Positions 32,974 to 43,489 of a stretch of 64,000 bases of DNA are shown here, one piece after another. The position numbers were made by a program, and so were the translations under genes. Under the pieces are notes generated by a model. That model worked only from the letters and a program-made list of their open reading frames with translations, did no database searches and was not told the DNA's origin. This DNA is from Trichobilharzia regenti (Eukaryota; Platyhelminthes; Trematoda; Strigeidida; Schistosomatidae), in contig OX235264.1 of NCBI GenBank assembly GCA_944472135.2, forward strand, positions 91,150,319 to 91,214,318, written 5' to 3'. The first letter of the stretch is position 1. Every line of letters starts with the position of its first letter.

Positions 32974-33185
32974 CATAATCATTGCATCAATTATAATCAC
33001 ACGACTTCGAAATTTGAGTTATAGTTTTCGTTGTTCTCTCCTATTTATCGTCGTTGCGGTAGTAGAATTTTCCAGATATCAGACTGGACAGGTGTTGAAT
33101 CATTCCTATTACACGTGTTTGCAGTTGATTCGACAAACATGGCTCCTGCTATCATTCTCTCTCTTCACCCTGTGACATTAGATTT

Positions 33186-33517
33186 GGTCACAAAATAAAT
33201 ATTAATGACTGTTTCACAATTATTTCACATAACTCTAATTCAAGGTTATTGAAGGTGATGGAAGCACTTTGGATTAATCACATACAGCCTAAACTGTGTG
33301 TACAAAAATGAATAGACTTCAATCTTTGCCTACCCTGGACTGCATGACCTATCTAAATATGATTGGTCATAAGTATGTACTTTTGTTTTTATTTAACTGA
33401 GTAACTGTCATGATCTTTATTTTATCATTGTTAACCATGTTAGTTGTAAAGCGGTTGTAAAGAAACTACGAAATGACGATATCATCTCGCGAAATTTGTC
33501 TTCTTAATGCCTTGTTC
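33186..33517 (+). mobile_element. Short PLE C-terminal fragment inserted in family A
   Basis: 332 bp flanked by AGATTT (33180-33185 and 33518-33523). Its plus strand contains IQPKLCVQK and a later CLPW, the PLE C-terminal signature, then 3' UTR. A 5'-truncated copy of yet another PLE family. Confidence 0.6.
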
Positions 33518-34094
33518 AGATTTTAAAACTGTCATTTTATCCCATCCTATTGTGTGTAATTGCATGTAGTAAGTTCTATAGCTGAGCTATTCTCCACATT
33601 TTTTTATTTTAATCGTGCCAACTAATCTAGATTTTGCTAGGTTTTTATGTTCAGGTAGTCTGACTGCCCCTATTCTACTACTTTGACCTATGTACTTGAC
33701 CTAACAATCATTGCAGCAAGGTATAATATAAACTAAATTGTTTTGTTCAGTCGGCCCACAGGATCCTTTAACCGACAAAGCTTGTTTCTAATTGAGCTTT
33801 TGGGTGGTTTCAATACCAGCCGCTTTTATTCTTTCCTGTATTATTAGGAATTCCACGTAGGGTTTCCGAAGTTCCTTCTTTCTGTGGAGGTGCGAATGAT
33901 GATTTAAATTCCTTATTATTGACGTTGTCACTATCCTGTGCATATTTGACATGCATGTCATCATTAATATTATTAATTTTATTTTTACATTTTCCTACAT
34001 ACTTTCTGATTAATTTACCAGGGTAATTATTAAGTTTCAAAGCTTCTCTTATATGCCTCACACCATATCTTAGATCTTCCTTGACACTATTTAG

Positions 34095-34507
34095 TCAACC
34101 CGAAAAAGATGAGAAATCTGGAGAATAGTGTAGCTGTAGCACCACACTACATACAATTACACACAACCAAACAATAGGATGGCATAAGGTGACAGTTTTA
34201 AAATCTAATGTCACAGGGTGAAGAGAGAGAATGATAGCAGGAGCCATGTTTGTCGAATCAACTGCAAACACGTGTAATAGGAATGATTCAACACCTGTCC
34301 AGTCTGATATCTGGAAAATTCTACTACCGCAACGACGATAAATAGGAGAGAACAACGAAAACTATAACTCAAATTTCGAAGTCGTGTGATTATAATTGAT
34401 GCAATGATTATGAACAATAAATTGTATTCGAAATTTAGTCATCCAGTAAATAATACTGTTTCATAACTGTATGATATATCTAATAAACAAATTAATAAGG
34501 AAGTATT
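34095..34507 (+). repeat. Inverted 3'-end arm of PLE family A copy
   Basis: Reverse complement of 32987-33185 and 33520-33640 (for example ACACGTGTAATAGGAATGAT at 34268), ending in CTAATAAACAAATTAATAAG. It forms the 5' side of the minus-strand PLE. Confidence 0.75.
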
Positions 34508-34519
34508 ATTTTAAAGCGA

Positions 34520-34895
34520 TGATCGGAAAGAATCACCAACAAGAAACTATGGGAACAAACAAACAAAGCAAGAGCCAATCGCCAACCAAAAAATATGCAG
34601 GAGAAAGTCGAAATGGATTGGACACTGGCTGAGGAGGCTGCTGGGTGACATCAAGGGCGCGCGTCAGGCCTTTGCTCCAGTGGAACCCGAAAGGGAAACA
34701 CGCGGCTAGTGGGACATCAGTGCAAGGGTGACATGGAGGAGATCGTGTGAAGAGGAGTTGAAACAGTCAGTATGGACTAACATGGATGCAGGTGAAAAGT
34801 ACAGCAGAAGGAAGACAGAAGCAAGCGAAGACGTGCAGTTGAAGCCTGTATGTTCCACTGGGAACCCAAGGGAACAATAATAAATAATAATTATT
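34520..34895 (+). mobile_element. RTE (SR2-like) 3' end
   Basis: Post-RT coding end plus UTR of the family at 24815-26475, in plus orientation. Text such as GACTGGACACTGGCTGAGGAG-like and GTGACATGGAGGAGATCGTG is followed by the terminus TGTATGTTCCACTGGGAAC and an (AATAAT)n tail. It is 5'-truncated. Confidence 0.7.
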
Positions 34896-35185
34896 ATTAT
34901 TATTTCAAAGCAGTCAAACGAACAAAATTTGATCCGACGTCGAAACTAATGACATTTTCTGATCATGAAACATAAACTCGATTCCTATTATAGGTAATAT
35001 ATACGATAGAAATATCATAGCTGGAAAAATTTCGATATTATTTTCGGAAAAGTTAATTAGGAAAAATAATGGAACAAAAGCAATAAGAACAGAATTACGT
35101 CGACACGAATACAGAGAGCAAGTCAGAAAAAACTGCATCTTCAGATCAGGATCTGTATATACCGGTGTTCTTGATCACCTTTTAG
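34896..35185. other. No gene recognised
   Basis: AT-rich spacer; nothing supported. Confidence 0.35.
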
Positions 35186-35519
35186 GAGAGAGGCCTGCCC
35201 ACTGACTGGTTTCTACGTAAAACTTTGCGCAGATATGCAGCAGTTCGAGTTGCCTTTCTCGCTTTCTGTAGCACACAAAGCAAGACAAAAGAGTGAAGAC
35301 AGCTTCAAGTATGAAGAGAAAAAAAAGTAGTCATACGGAAGAACAATACGGTTTTATTGAATATGACTGGCAAATCATCAATAATGAATGCATCTCAGCT
35401 ACCACTGAGAACGATTTCACGCTAGCCTTCATTGGTTCTCACCATCTCGAGGACGCCAAATAATCGGGAAGTCTACGCTTCCCTACAAAGCTGGCTTAAA
35501 CTAACTGTTATGGATTTTG

Positions 35520-35660
35520 GTTACAGAATTTCATCATTAGATGACATCGGTTAGAGAACCATTGGAAAACCTAGGAGTACTGGACAGCTGTTTCGTCCTA
35601 GTTTGGGACTCTGCACCAGTACGCACCCATCGGGGTCCGGAACCAACCAATCAAATCACT
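35520..35660 (-). mobile_element. Smα-like SINE fragment
   Basis: Minus-strand 3' body and ribozyme remnant (TTTCGTCCTAGTTTGGGACT); the CUGANGA box is lost. The B-box region (CACCCATCGGGGTCCGGAACC) is truncated. Confidence 0.6.
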
Positions 35661-35816
35661 ACAAACTAGTACTTGAGTGTTATAGATTTTGTTGGCTTAT
35701 CTTATGTTTTGGCTTGACCATCACTAGCTCTTTTTCAACTTGATGTATCATGTGTCAGCTAACATTAGCCGTTATCGAGGAAGGCGACGGCTAAACATGC
35801 GTAACACATGTCCTAG

Positions 35817-36328
35817 TGTTATGTACTCGTCGCTAAATTATTGTTATGGACTGGTCGAGAAACTAATAGTCCTGACGCGAGAAGGCGGAAATCAGAAGAC
35901 CACTAGGTTTGCGATGATACTTCTATTGTCCAAACACAAGGAGACGAAAATAAATGGTCTCACACCAAAGTGGTAAGTAAGTAAAAGTAGTTCACACAAA
36001 TTGTGTGAGCGAAATATATATGACAAGGGTTGAACAATCATTAGACAGTCTTAACATGAATGGCTAATTATAATGAAGTATCGATCCATATATACATAGC
36101 GAAATATAAGTATAGCAGACATGTCAACAACCTCACATATAATATGGATATATGTCACCAAGCTACGGACTGTCAACAAACACTCATATTATATATAATA
36201 TAATATAAGGAGAATACACATTATTAAAGGAGACAAGTTCACACAAGTGAAATGGTCACAGACTAAGCGAGCAAACAGAAAGAGAGACCAACATACACAT
36301 ATATATATATATATGTGGATACATATCA
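35817..36328 (-). repeat. Solo LTR of the Gag-protease LTR family
   Basis: 512 bp, reverse complement of the LTR at 1950-2478, beginning TGTTATGTACTCGTCGCTAA and ending ATGTGGATACATATCA. Target duplication CCTAG lies at 35812-35816 and 36329-36333. The flanks close up to give the expected RTE sequence, so this is a clean solo LTR formed by LTR-LTR recombination. Confidence 0.9.
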
Positions 36329-36589
36329 CCTAGCCACCTCAATCGGTGTAATTTCATAACCTTGTCGACTGATTTTCTCTTTACCTAGCACTCGACCGAA
36401 GCCTAACCTCAATATTGCTCACCCGATTATACCACTTTACACGAGACATAGAACGCTAGTCGGCCTTTTCATGTTTCCCTCTTTCAGTGGTCATGTCTCA
36501 CTCACAGCCATAAAGAGGGATAGAGTGGATTATAATAAATATTGTTGGTGTTGTCGTCAGTGAGAAAGGCAACTCCTTAGGTAACACGA

Positions 36590-36675
36590 AGAAATGACAC
36601 CAACTAGAGAACCACTGGAAATCTGGGAGTTTTTGAACGGGCTTTCGTCCTAGTTTGGGACTCTTCAAATCTACA
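36590..36675 (-). mobile_element. Smα-like SINE fragment
   Basis: 3' body plus GCTTTCGTCCTAGTTTGGGAC on the minus strand; the rest is missing. Confidence 0.5.
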
Positions 36676-37140
36676 CATCCGTTACCCCATTACGATTCAA
36701 TCAAATTGTTATAAGCTAAGACTATTAACTCGGAAAATCATCTGCAAGGAATGGTATTACTTTGGTTGTAATCTAGATATGACCATTAAGTCTTGTTCTT
36801 TGTGCGGGAATCACCTTTATGCGAAAATGGATATTTCCAACTAACATTTGGTGATACAATGAACACAGAGAAAACAACGTTGTTTTGGAAGGGCAACAAT
36901 ACTAGTAGGGACAGGTAGTTTCTGAGTCAATTATGTGAACGTTAAAAAAAATTACAGTCAGGCAATTTCCCACCTCAACGAATACTCAAAGAAGAAGCCG
37001 ATGTATTTAAAGATTCTGCCACTACTCGTTATAAATGGGATAACAAATCTCTATGTAATTTCTATGATACGCTTTGGGATACAGTTGGCGAGTTTTAATC
37101 ATTTCATTGAGCCTAATCATTGGATAGTAATTCTCCTTTT
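36676..37140. other. No gene recognised
   Basis: A short open frame at 36935-37153 has no family match or splice context that I can support. Confidence 0.35.
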
Positions 37141-37144
37141 TCTT

Positions 37145-37610
37145 TCTTTCTAACTGCGAGACATAGTTCTTGAAGACCTGAAGAGGCTGATTATCTTGAA
37201 GTACAGATGTCTGTGTCTTATCTCTCGTCTTAAGTGGTATAGTGCGGCGAATAATATTGATAGTAGGTGTGGACCGTTAGGCAGAAAAGGGAAGTCGATC
37301 GATGAGGTTGTGAATCTACGCCGACTGAGATAGTTAAGACACCTGTTGCGCATGCCGAGTCAACTTCTTCCTCGTCCAACCATGTAAGATGACATATCAC
37401 TAGGTTGGAAATAAAGAGAGTGATAGGTGGCTAAAGCAAAGCCTGGCATAAATCCATGAAATCTTTAACTGTCGCCTATCAGGTAGGGGAAGGTGTACAC
37501 TGCCTAGTTGGGGCCATCGAGATACTAAGCACCAGTGTTTTGAGATTGTTGGTGGTGTGGCTGAAAATGATTGACAATAGCGAAGATGCACTCACTCTTT
37601 GTGATGCAAA
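37145..37610 (+). mobile_element. RTE C-terminal fragment, old
   Basis: Diverged plus-strand copy of the region encoding 'KSIDEVV-L-RLRWLGHVLRMP' (GGGAAGTCGATCGATGAGGT at 37288; CACCTGTTGCGCATGCCGAG at 37341), ending near CTCTTTGTGATG like the 3' end of the copy at 56030. Confidence 0.6.
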
Positions 37611-37659
37611 CACGATCATTAAACCTTTCCGCTTTTCCTCCTATACATTTTCCCTTGAT

Positions 37660-38235
37660 ATTTATTATTCTCTTGGGTTCCAATTGGGACATAGGCTTCA
37701 ACAACACGTCTCCACTTTGTCCTGTTCTCTGCAGCTAGCCCTACGATTGCACATAGTTTTTTATCTCCTCGTCTCACGACTTCCTTCATGTCATCCTTGG
37801 ACCCATACCCACCTCACCGTTCCTCAACCAGTTTGCACTCGAGTGCCTGGAGGGCGATCTCATCCGACGGTCTCCTTAACGTGCGCCCAGTCTATCTCTA
37901 TTTTCTTCAGCTAATTTGTTGATTTGGAAATAGCTCAAAGTTTCTTGTTGCCCATTCTTTCTGATGGTTCACCACATGATCTTCAGCATGGAGCCAGAGA
38001 AGTCAGTTATCGATTAAAATGTCTGAAACCTGTTGGAAATGCTTTTTGTGTGACGCCTTCACCAAGTTTCTGACTCATATAAAAGAACTGACTGATTTCA
38101 GGGTGACGGACGTCTCTCTTGTCTTTTCGATTCCGGTTTTGACATCCTCATCTGTACCGTCTACTTTCAGTTGAAACGATGCTGCCCAACCAGATAAGTG
38201 AAGGAAGTGACCTCTTTCTGCTTAATACAGCCCTT
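37660..38235 (-). mobile_element. RTE (SR2-like) 3' fragment
   Basis: Minus-strand terminus TTGGGTTCCAATTGGGACAT followed by the same text order as 24830-25400 (CACGTCTCCACTTTGTCCTG, CTGTTGGAAATGC). Strongly decayed. Confidence 0.6.
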
Positions 38236-39095
38236 TTAAATTGCTTTGCTTTCTCTAAATTTGTGTGGCGACAGGAAACGCTACACTTCTAGCCACAGCT
38301 CTACGTTAAAACTTGTTCAGTCAGTTAGACAACGATTGCCATAAACTACACACGTCAAGTGACAAAATGAGCTAAGGAAAGAGGTTACGTAAACACTGGG
38401 AAAAACTTAATAATTGTGAACAGTGTGGTAGCGCACTTTCGATGTACCGAAACAGAATTTTGAAAAATGTGGACAACCGATAAAAAGATGAAGCATTACT
38501 GTTGCAATTCATGACACAGTTGAAATAAACTGTAATAAAAGCATTTCAAGAGAAAGTTTAACTAGTCTCCGGACATAATTCACTTGCTTATTATCTAACT
38601 CCTGAAATTGAGAGGACTGTAAGTCCCCCGAAACTAAAGCGCAGTACATCAGGCAGTTTTTGTTGCTCTGCGAAAAATGAATGTCTAAGTTCACCAAAGA
38701 TAACCCACTCAAGAACTAACTAACTAACTAACTGCACCCTAGAGCTGCCTGTCTACTTGTGGCTCGACAAAGTAGCGAACTGAACAAAACCTATGTGACC
38801 ATATATATTCGCCAGATCTGCATATCTTACGACTTAAAGTAAATACGCGTCATTCATCATCTCCTCTTCTGAGTGACCGCTACACACTGATGATGATCTA
38901 AAAGTAATAAGTGTCTTATTCTTCCTTTACTTCAGCGCAGGGAGAAAGTCATCCCTTGAGATAGAAGAAAAGCTACGTCAATTAATCTTCAAAGAAAAAA
39001 TGAAGTCAGAGAAAACACCGATTTATAAGGCCATGCAAAAAATAGCTACTCAATGACACTACATTTTTACACATTTGGTTCCTTTGATAAGTTTC
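38236..39095. other. No gene recognised
   Basis: A (CTAA)n run at about 38717-38731. The open frame at 38509-38712 (minus) has no recognisable domain. Confidence 0.4.
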
Positions 39096-39099
39096 AACA

Positions 39100-39390
39100 A
39101 AAAAAGACGAGATTTCCAGTTAAGGAGTTCTTTGAGGCATTGATTCACTTTATTTTCAAATGACGATTTTGAATCCCTTTTAGTTTTGTTCACCTGGAAT
39201 ATTTTCCGGATCGTTAAGAACTGTCATCAGTCTTACATATATGCATTATCAGTTCTGTTTATTCACCATAACAACGCCAGAGTCTTTATCAGGTGTAAAC
39301 ATGACGACGATGTTATCATTCCCATAGAATTTCTTCAGTACTGCTGCTCTGTGATCGTCACTTAGCATCTTCTGTTTTTCGGATGGCGAT
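39100..39390 (-). pseudogene. Penelope-like reverse transcriptase N-terminal fragment
   Basis: The minus strand reads MLSDDHRAAVLKKFYGND and VVMFTPDKDSGVVMVNKQN, resembling the N-terminal PLE segment around the DKG-type motif that precedes RT motif A. Stops follow, and the rest of the element is absent. Confidence 0.5.
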
Positions 39391-39394
39391 GTGT

Positions 39395-39800
39395 GTTATT
39401 GGTTGGCTGAGTTCAAACTCTGGGCGAGAGGTGCATACTGCTGATGAGTACCAAACTTGAATGAAAGAGACTGACCAGTACACCTTACTGGTTTTCATTG
39501 GTTCTCAAAATGATATGAATCACCAGTAAAACCTAAAACAAATCAAATCCCTACAAACCAACCCATGAAAATTAATCTGATGCTGGCTAATGACTGGCTA
39601 CAAGACTGAGTCAGGGGTCTCAGTGGCAGAATAGTCTACGAGTTCGTCTTGCAATCAGGAGATACTGGGTCGTAACCTTGAAGGGGGTGGCGGGTTTGTA
39701 ATGCCGATGCCTCTCAAAATAAGATGAAACAGCTGTACAGTACTCTCTCGTTTTCAATGGTTTTCTAACTGATATAAATCCATAACTGACTAGTTTAAAA
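39395..39800 (+). mobile_element. Two adjacent Smα-like SINE fragments
   Basis: First fragment about 39395-39560: TGCTGATGAGTACCAAACTT and GAATGAAAG, so the CTGATGA box is intact but stem II is poor. Second about 39565-39800: 5' section, TGGCAGAATAG, degraded B box, CAAAATAAGATGAAACAGC and 3' body. Confidence 0.55.
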
Positions 39801-39804
39801 ATTG

Positions 39805-40845
39805 AACTTTGCATAGAAGTTCAGTGTTCGAATCACCACATTTCATGTACCGTAAAAAGCAACAAAAGGGAGTACAGAGAGATAATAAACAGAAGTGTGA
39901 AGGAAAAGAATAGTTTAAATGGAAGAATAACATAGTTTTGTTGGATATGATAAACCACAAAGGGTGGATTTATCTGAGCTCCTGATAACGATTTGAGCTG
40001 TAACCAATTGTCTCCAACCGTCAATTGATTCTCACCATCCCGAGGACCCCAACCAGTCAGTCAGTCAGTCCATACCTCCCTACGTGGCTGGTTTAGACTA
40101 ACTGTTAAAGATCTCATCGACTGATGTCATGTTTTAGTCTGACTACTATTAACTCTTTTCCAACCTAATCCTATGTTAGCTAACATCACCAGTCAAGGAA
40201 GGCAACAGCTAGGCATGAGTAAAACTTGTTTTAGACATCTCAATCGCTGTAGCCTCACAACCTCATTGAATAATTTCCCCACCTTAACTAACACTCAACG
40301 TCTGAACTCAGCATTACTGATTGTTTATTATGCCACCACTCATCAAGGGAAATAGAACGCAAACACTTATGATCAAAGACAGCTAACCGACCTTTTCTTG
40401 TCTTCCAACGTCGACGGTCATTTCCCACTCACCGTTATAAAGGAGGATGTAGCAAATTGCTGCTGTGCAGTCCTCTGGTCAATAACCAGATGGATATCAC
40501 GCCTACGCCACAGATGATGTATATTAACAAATGGAAAACAAGCCTTCTGTATCTCCGTTGATATTTAGTCAGTGACCAGACCACCATCAGGACTGATGGT
40601 GGTGGTACTTTACCAGTTGACTTTCTATTTTAAGACCAGGGAGTTGATGCAGTCCACCCTTGTAGCATCATCTTACACTTTACAGCAGGAGCAAATCGCA
40701 GGCCGAACATTCGAAATTTCTGTTGCTCCTAAAAGACCCTGTCTGCATTTTGTTAGTGTCTTCATCTAGGAGAGGGGACGATATCATCCGCATATTCTGA
40801 GTCAATATGATTATACCCTGGTAACAAGTCAATCCCTGAGTTACC
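39805..40845 (-). mobile_element. RTE element (53.7-kb family), decayed
   Basis: The minus strand runs from 3' UTR (39805-40000) through the C-terminal region to the YADD area near 40770-40830 (TCATCCGCATATTCTGAGTC encodes the YADD surroundings). Multiple frame breaks and a gap around 40500-40600. Confidence 0.65.
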
Positions 40846-40904
40846 ATGGAATAATCTCAACCGCCAAAGTTGAATCAATTTTACCTAACTGTAATTTTGA
40901 CAGG

Positions 40905-42026
40905 TTGCACATGTGGTATTCATTTTATTCGCACAACGGAACCCAATACCTAATACTGTTAACTTCTCACTTTTATATATATATACACCGATGTGCGACA
41001 GTTTGACTCGCCACACTCTATGTAGCACACAAAGAAAGAGAAGAAAGTACAAGAAATGCATAATAGAGACAGTAAACAGAGGTGTGAGACAAAGGAATAG
41101 TAGTAACGAAGAACAACATAGTTTAATTGGATATTATAAGTCACAAGGAGTGGATGCATCGGCGCCACTGAGAATGATTTTGAGCCATGTCACCAATTGT
41201 TTCCAACCATCGGTTTCTACCGTCCCCAAGACCCCAACCAAGAAGCCTACGTGGCTTAAACTAACTGTTGTGGATTTCATTGACTGGTGACATGTTTCGG
41301 TTTGACCGCCACTATCTCTTTCCCAGCCTGACCCTATATCAGCTAACATTGCCCGTCGAGGAAGGCGATGACTAGGTATATGTAACACATGTCCTAACCA
41401 TCTCAGTCTTTGTAACTTCACAACCTCGTCGATTGATTTCCACTGCTTACCTAAAACTCGACGTCTAACCTCAATATTGTTCACCTTATTATACCACTTC
41501 ACACGGTGGATAGAACGCAGGCACCTATGATCAAAGACAGCTACCTAGCCCTTTCATGTCTTCCACTCTTAATGGCCAGGTCTCACTGACAGCCATAAAG
41601 GAGGACGGATCGGACTGCTGGGCAGTACACTCACCCTTTGGTCGATAGCCGGATATCATATCTCTACGCCAGAGATGGGGTAAAATGGCATATGCGAAAC
41701 TAGCCCTCTGTATCCGTTTTGAGATTTCGTCAGAGATCAACCCGTTGGCACTGGCATCTTCGCCACTGGTACTTCGCAAATAAGTGAAGCGGTCAACGTG
41801 CTTTACCCCTTCACTCCCTATTTCTAAACTAGGAGTCAGTGTAGTCCAGTCCAGTCCCGTAACATCATCTTACATTTGGCGGGAGCGAATCTCATGCGAA
41901 ACATTCGTAGATTGCAGCCCAAGGTGTTCAGAAGACACTGCATTTTGTCAGCGTCCTCGCCTAGAAAGACTATATCACCTGCATATTCTAAGTCAACGAG
42001 ATTATTCCTCGGTAACAAGTCAATCC

Positions 42027-42029
<3 letters not shown>
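40905..42029 (-). mobile_element. RTE element (53.7-kb family), second adjacent copy
   Basis: Same family and direction as 39805-40845, starting with 3' UTR text (GATGTGCGACAGTTTGACTC). Minus-strand frames: 41134-41502 (VLGKQWKSIDEVVKLQRLRW, LGHVLHIPSHRLPRRAMLAD) and 41836-42018 (NNLVDLEYAGDIVFLGEDAD, where YADD has become YAGD, so the catalytic centre is lost). It breaks off at an (AT)n tract. Confidence 0.75.

Positions 42030-42058
<29 letters not shown>
42030..42058. repeat. (AT)n microsatellite
   Basis: Uninterrupted TATATA run replacing the next RTE bases. Confidence 0.9.
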
Positions 42059-42062
<4 letters not shown>

Positions 42063-42387
42063 AATGTTATTTCAACTGGATCACACCACGACTCGACGCC
42101 AAAGTATACCGAAGTAAGCACCTATACTAACTCCTCTATCATCCATAGAAAAAAAAAGAAGATAAAGAAAAGAGAGGTTTCAAGAAGTAAGTTTATTGTC
42201 AGGTTGTTGTGACGTACAAATACGAGAATATTTAATTTTACAATGAATGAGGCTGATTCACCGGGAGAGTACACTGAATGTTCTTAGAATCAAAATCTAT
42301 TAAAATATGAATGACTTTAACATAAAGCACACATTTATTATTATTATTACCAGTGACTGATAAAGTAAGCAATAAAGAAAAGCCTAC

Positions 42388-43218
42388 CTTTTAACAGCCA
42401 CTGGATTGATCATAGCAGGCTTACTGCCACCGCCACTGCTGCCGCCGCCGCCGCCGACTAGTTCAGAATTCAGCTGTAATGCTGTCTTTGATACTAAAAC
42501 AGTAGTTGTGGAAGGATTTGTAGAAGTCGACGAGACAAGACGCAGAGGTACTGTTGGATTAGAAACTCGACTACCAATGATAGCTTCATTCTGTAGGATA
42601 GGCGTTCGATTGAATTGTGATGCCTGTGATACAGAAGAGGCTACTGGGACAACAAGTGAATTCGGTGATACAGATCCGACATTCGATTGAAGTACATAGG
42701 ACAGACGAGAGGATCCAGTATCTACACACAGAGTGAGTGGAGCTTTAGCACTGCAGCTAGTGGTGGTTGGTTTTGAGTTAGTTGAATTCTGTGCCACTGA
42801 AGATGGTGTAATCCGGAAGTTTGGTCGATTTACTGTTTGTGCAGTTGACTGTAATACAGGAGATGACTGACAGTATTTTGTGACAGGAATTGAATTCAAT
42901 TTTGGACTACAGGTGGCAGCAGCTGGCAAATTTGCACGAGGACTGTTGTTGGTGACAAGAGAAGTAGCAGTTATCTTAGGAGTGGTTTTAGAGGCGGTAA
43001 CCGGTGTTGAAGCATTTGAAATGTTTGGTATAATGACAACAGGAGAATTTTGTGATAGCAGAGAAGAATCAGAGGTATACGAAGCGTTTGCAGAAGACAC
43101 TGGATTAGAATTTTTTCCGTTATTTGAGTTTATCAAATTATTACTATTAGTGTTGTTGCTGTTGTTGTTTGAGGATTTTGTAGTCGACTGGGAGGTTGGA
43201 GTGTTATTGCATAAACCA
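42388..43218 (-). CDS. Host gene, internal coding exon (exon B)
   Basis: The minus-strand frame is open across all 831 bases. A strong acceptor (TTTTTTTCTTTTGTTCTAG) precedes 43218 and a donor (AAAAG, then GTAGGC) follows 42388. The exon starts one base into a codon boundary and ends two bases into a codon, so both junctions are phase 2. The product is rich in Ser, Thr, Asn, Pro and Val, starts with an Asn-rich run, and ends with a Gly-rich stretch (ELVGGGGGSSGGGSKPAM). No catalytic motif or membrane segment is seen. Such composition suits a regulatory, disordered segment, but I cannot name the protein. Nothing like it occurs in the repeats here, which supports a host origin. Confidence 0.65.
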
Positions 43219-43489
43219 CTAGAACAAAAGAAAAAAACGTGAGTTTAACAAGAAGCAAAGGCACACACGCATACAATTCAGATGAAATTAACACAAACTC
43301 AAGACTAGATTTGCAAGGAAAACAGAGGTCAGCTAAACCTAATGAAGATTGTCATCTTCCAACTAAAAAGCGCTTTAAGCTACCTTCTATTCTAAATAAA
43401 ACTAACGAAATACAAGTGAAAAGATGAAGGCAACCAAAAAGAAAATCAAGTGGAAAATAAAAATCTGCTCTGATGGGAATTTCTGTACA

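Larger units (their letters stand above)
31440..34507 (-). mobile_element. Penelope-like element family A copy with two nested insertions
   Basis: Flanked by ATTTTAAAG (31431-31439 and 34508-34516). Minus-strand pieces at 31440-31580, 32987-33185 and 33518-34094 are collinear with the family A copies at 48157 and 57555, once the insertions at 31581-32973 and 33186-33517 are removed. The coding portion is broken; recognisable parts include CNDC/YIG-side text and, at 33810-34061, the linker HIREALKLNNYPGKLIRKYV. From 34095 the plus strand repeats the 3' end inverted. Confidence 0.8.
35190..36540 (-). mobile_element. RTE element (53.7-kb family) 3' portion, interrupted
   Basis: 3' UTR at 35190-35350 (GCAGCAGTTCGAGTTGCC), then C-terminal coding text on the minus strand, broken by an Smα-like fragment (about 35520-35660) and by a solo LTR (35817-36328). 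After the LTR it continues with ACCTTGTCGACTGATTTTC, matching 55730-55745 inverted. Ends at about 36540. Confidence 0.7.
29547..42387 (-). other. Inferred 12.8-kb host intron
   Basis: Bounded by the GTAGGC donor at 42387 and the TTTAG acceptor at 29547-29548 on the minus strand. It holds PLE, RTE, SINE and solo-LTR insertions described separately. The joining of these two exons is inferred from strand, phase and splice signals, without transcript evidence. Confidence 0.5.

Noticed and set aside
40959..41168. Small minus-strand frame rich in Ser/Cys/Leu
   Set aside because: Lies in RTE 3' UTR text shared with several copies; not a separate gene.
42406..43242. Plus-strand open frames opposite the host exon
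   Set aside because: Antisense readings of the Ser/Thr-rich exon. Splice signals and phase agreement support only the minus strand.
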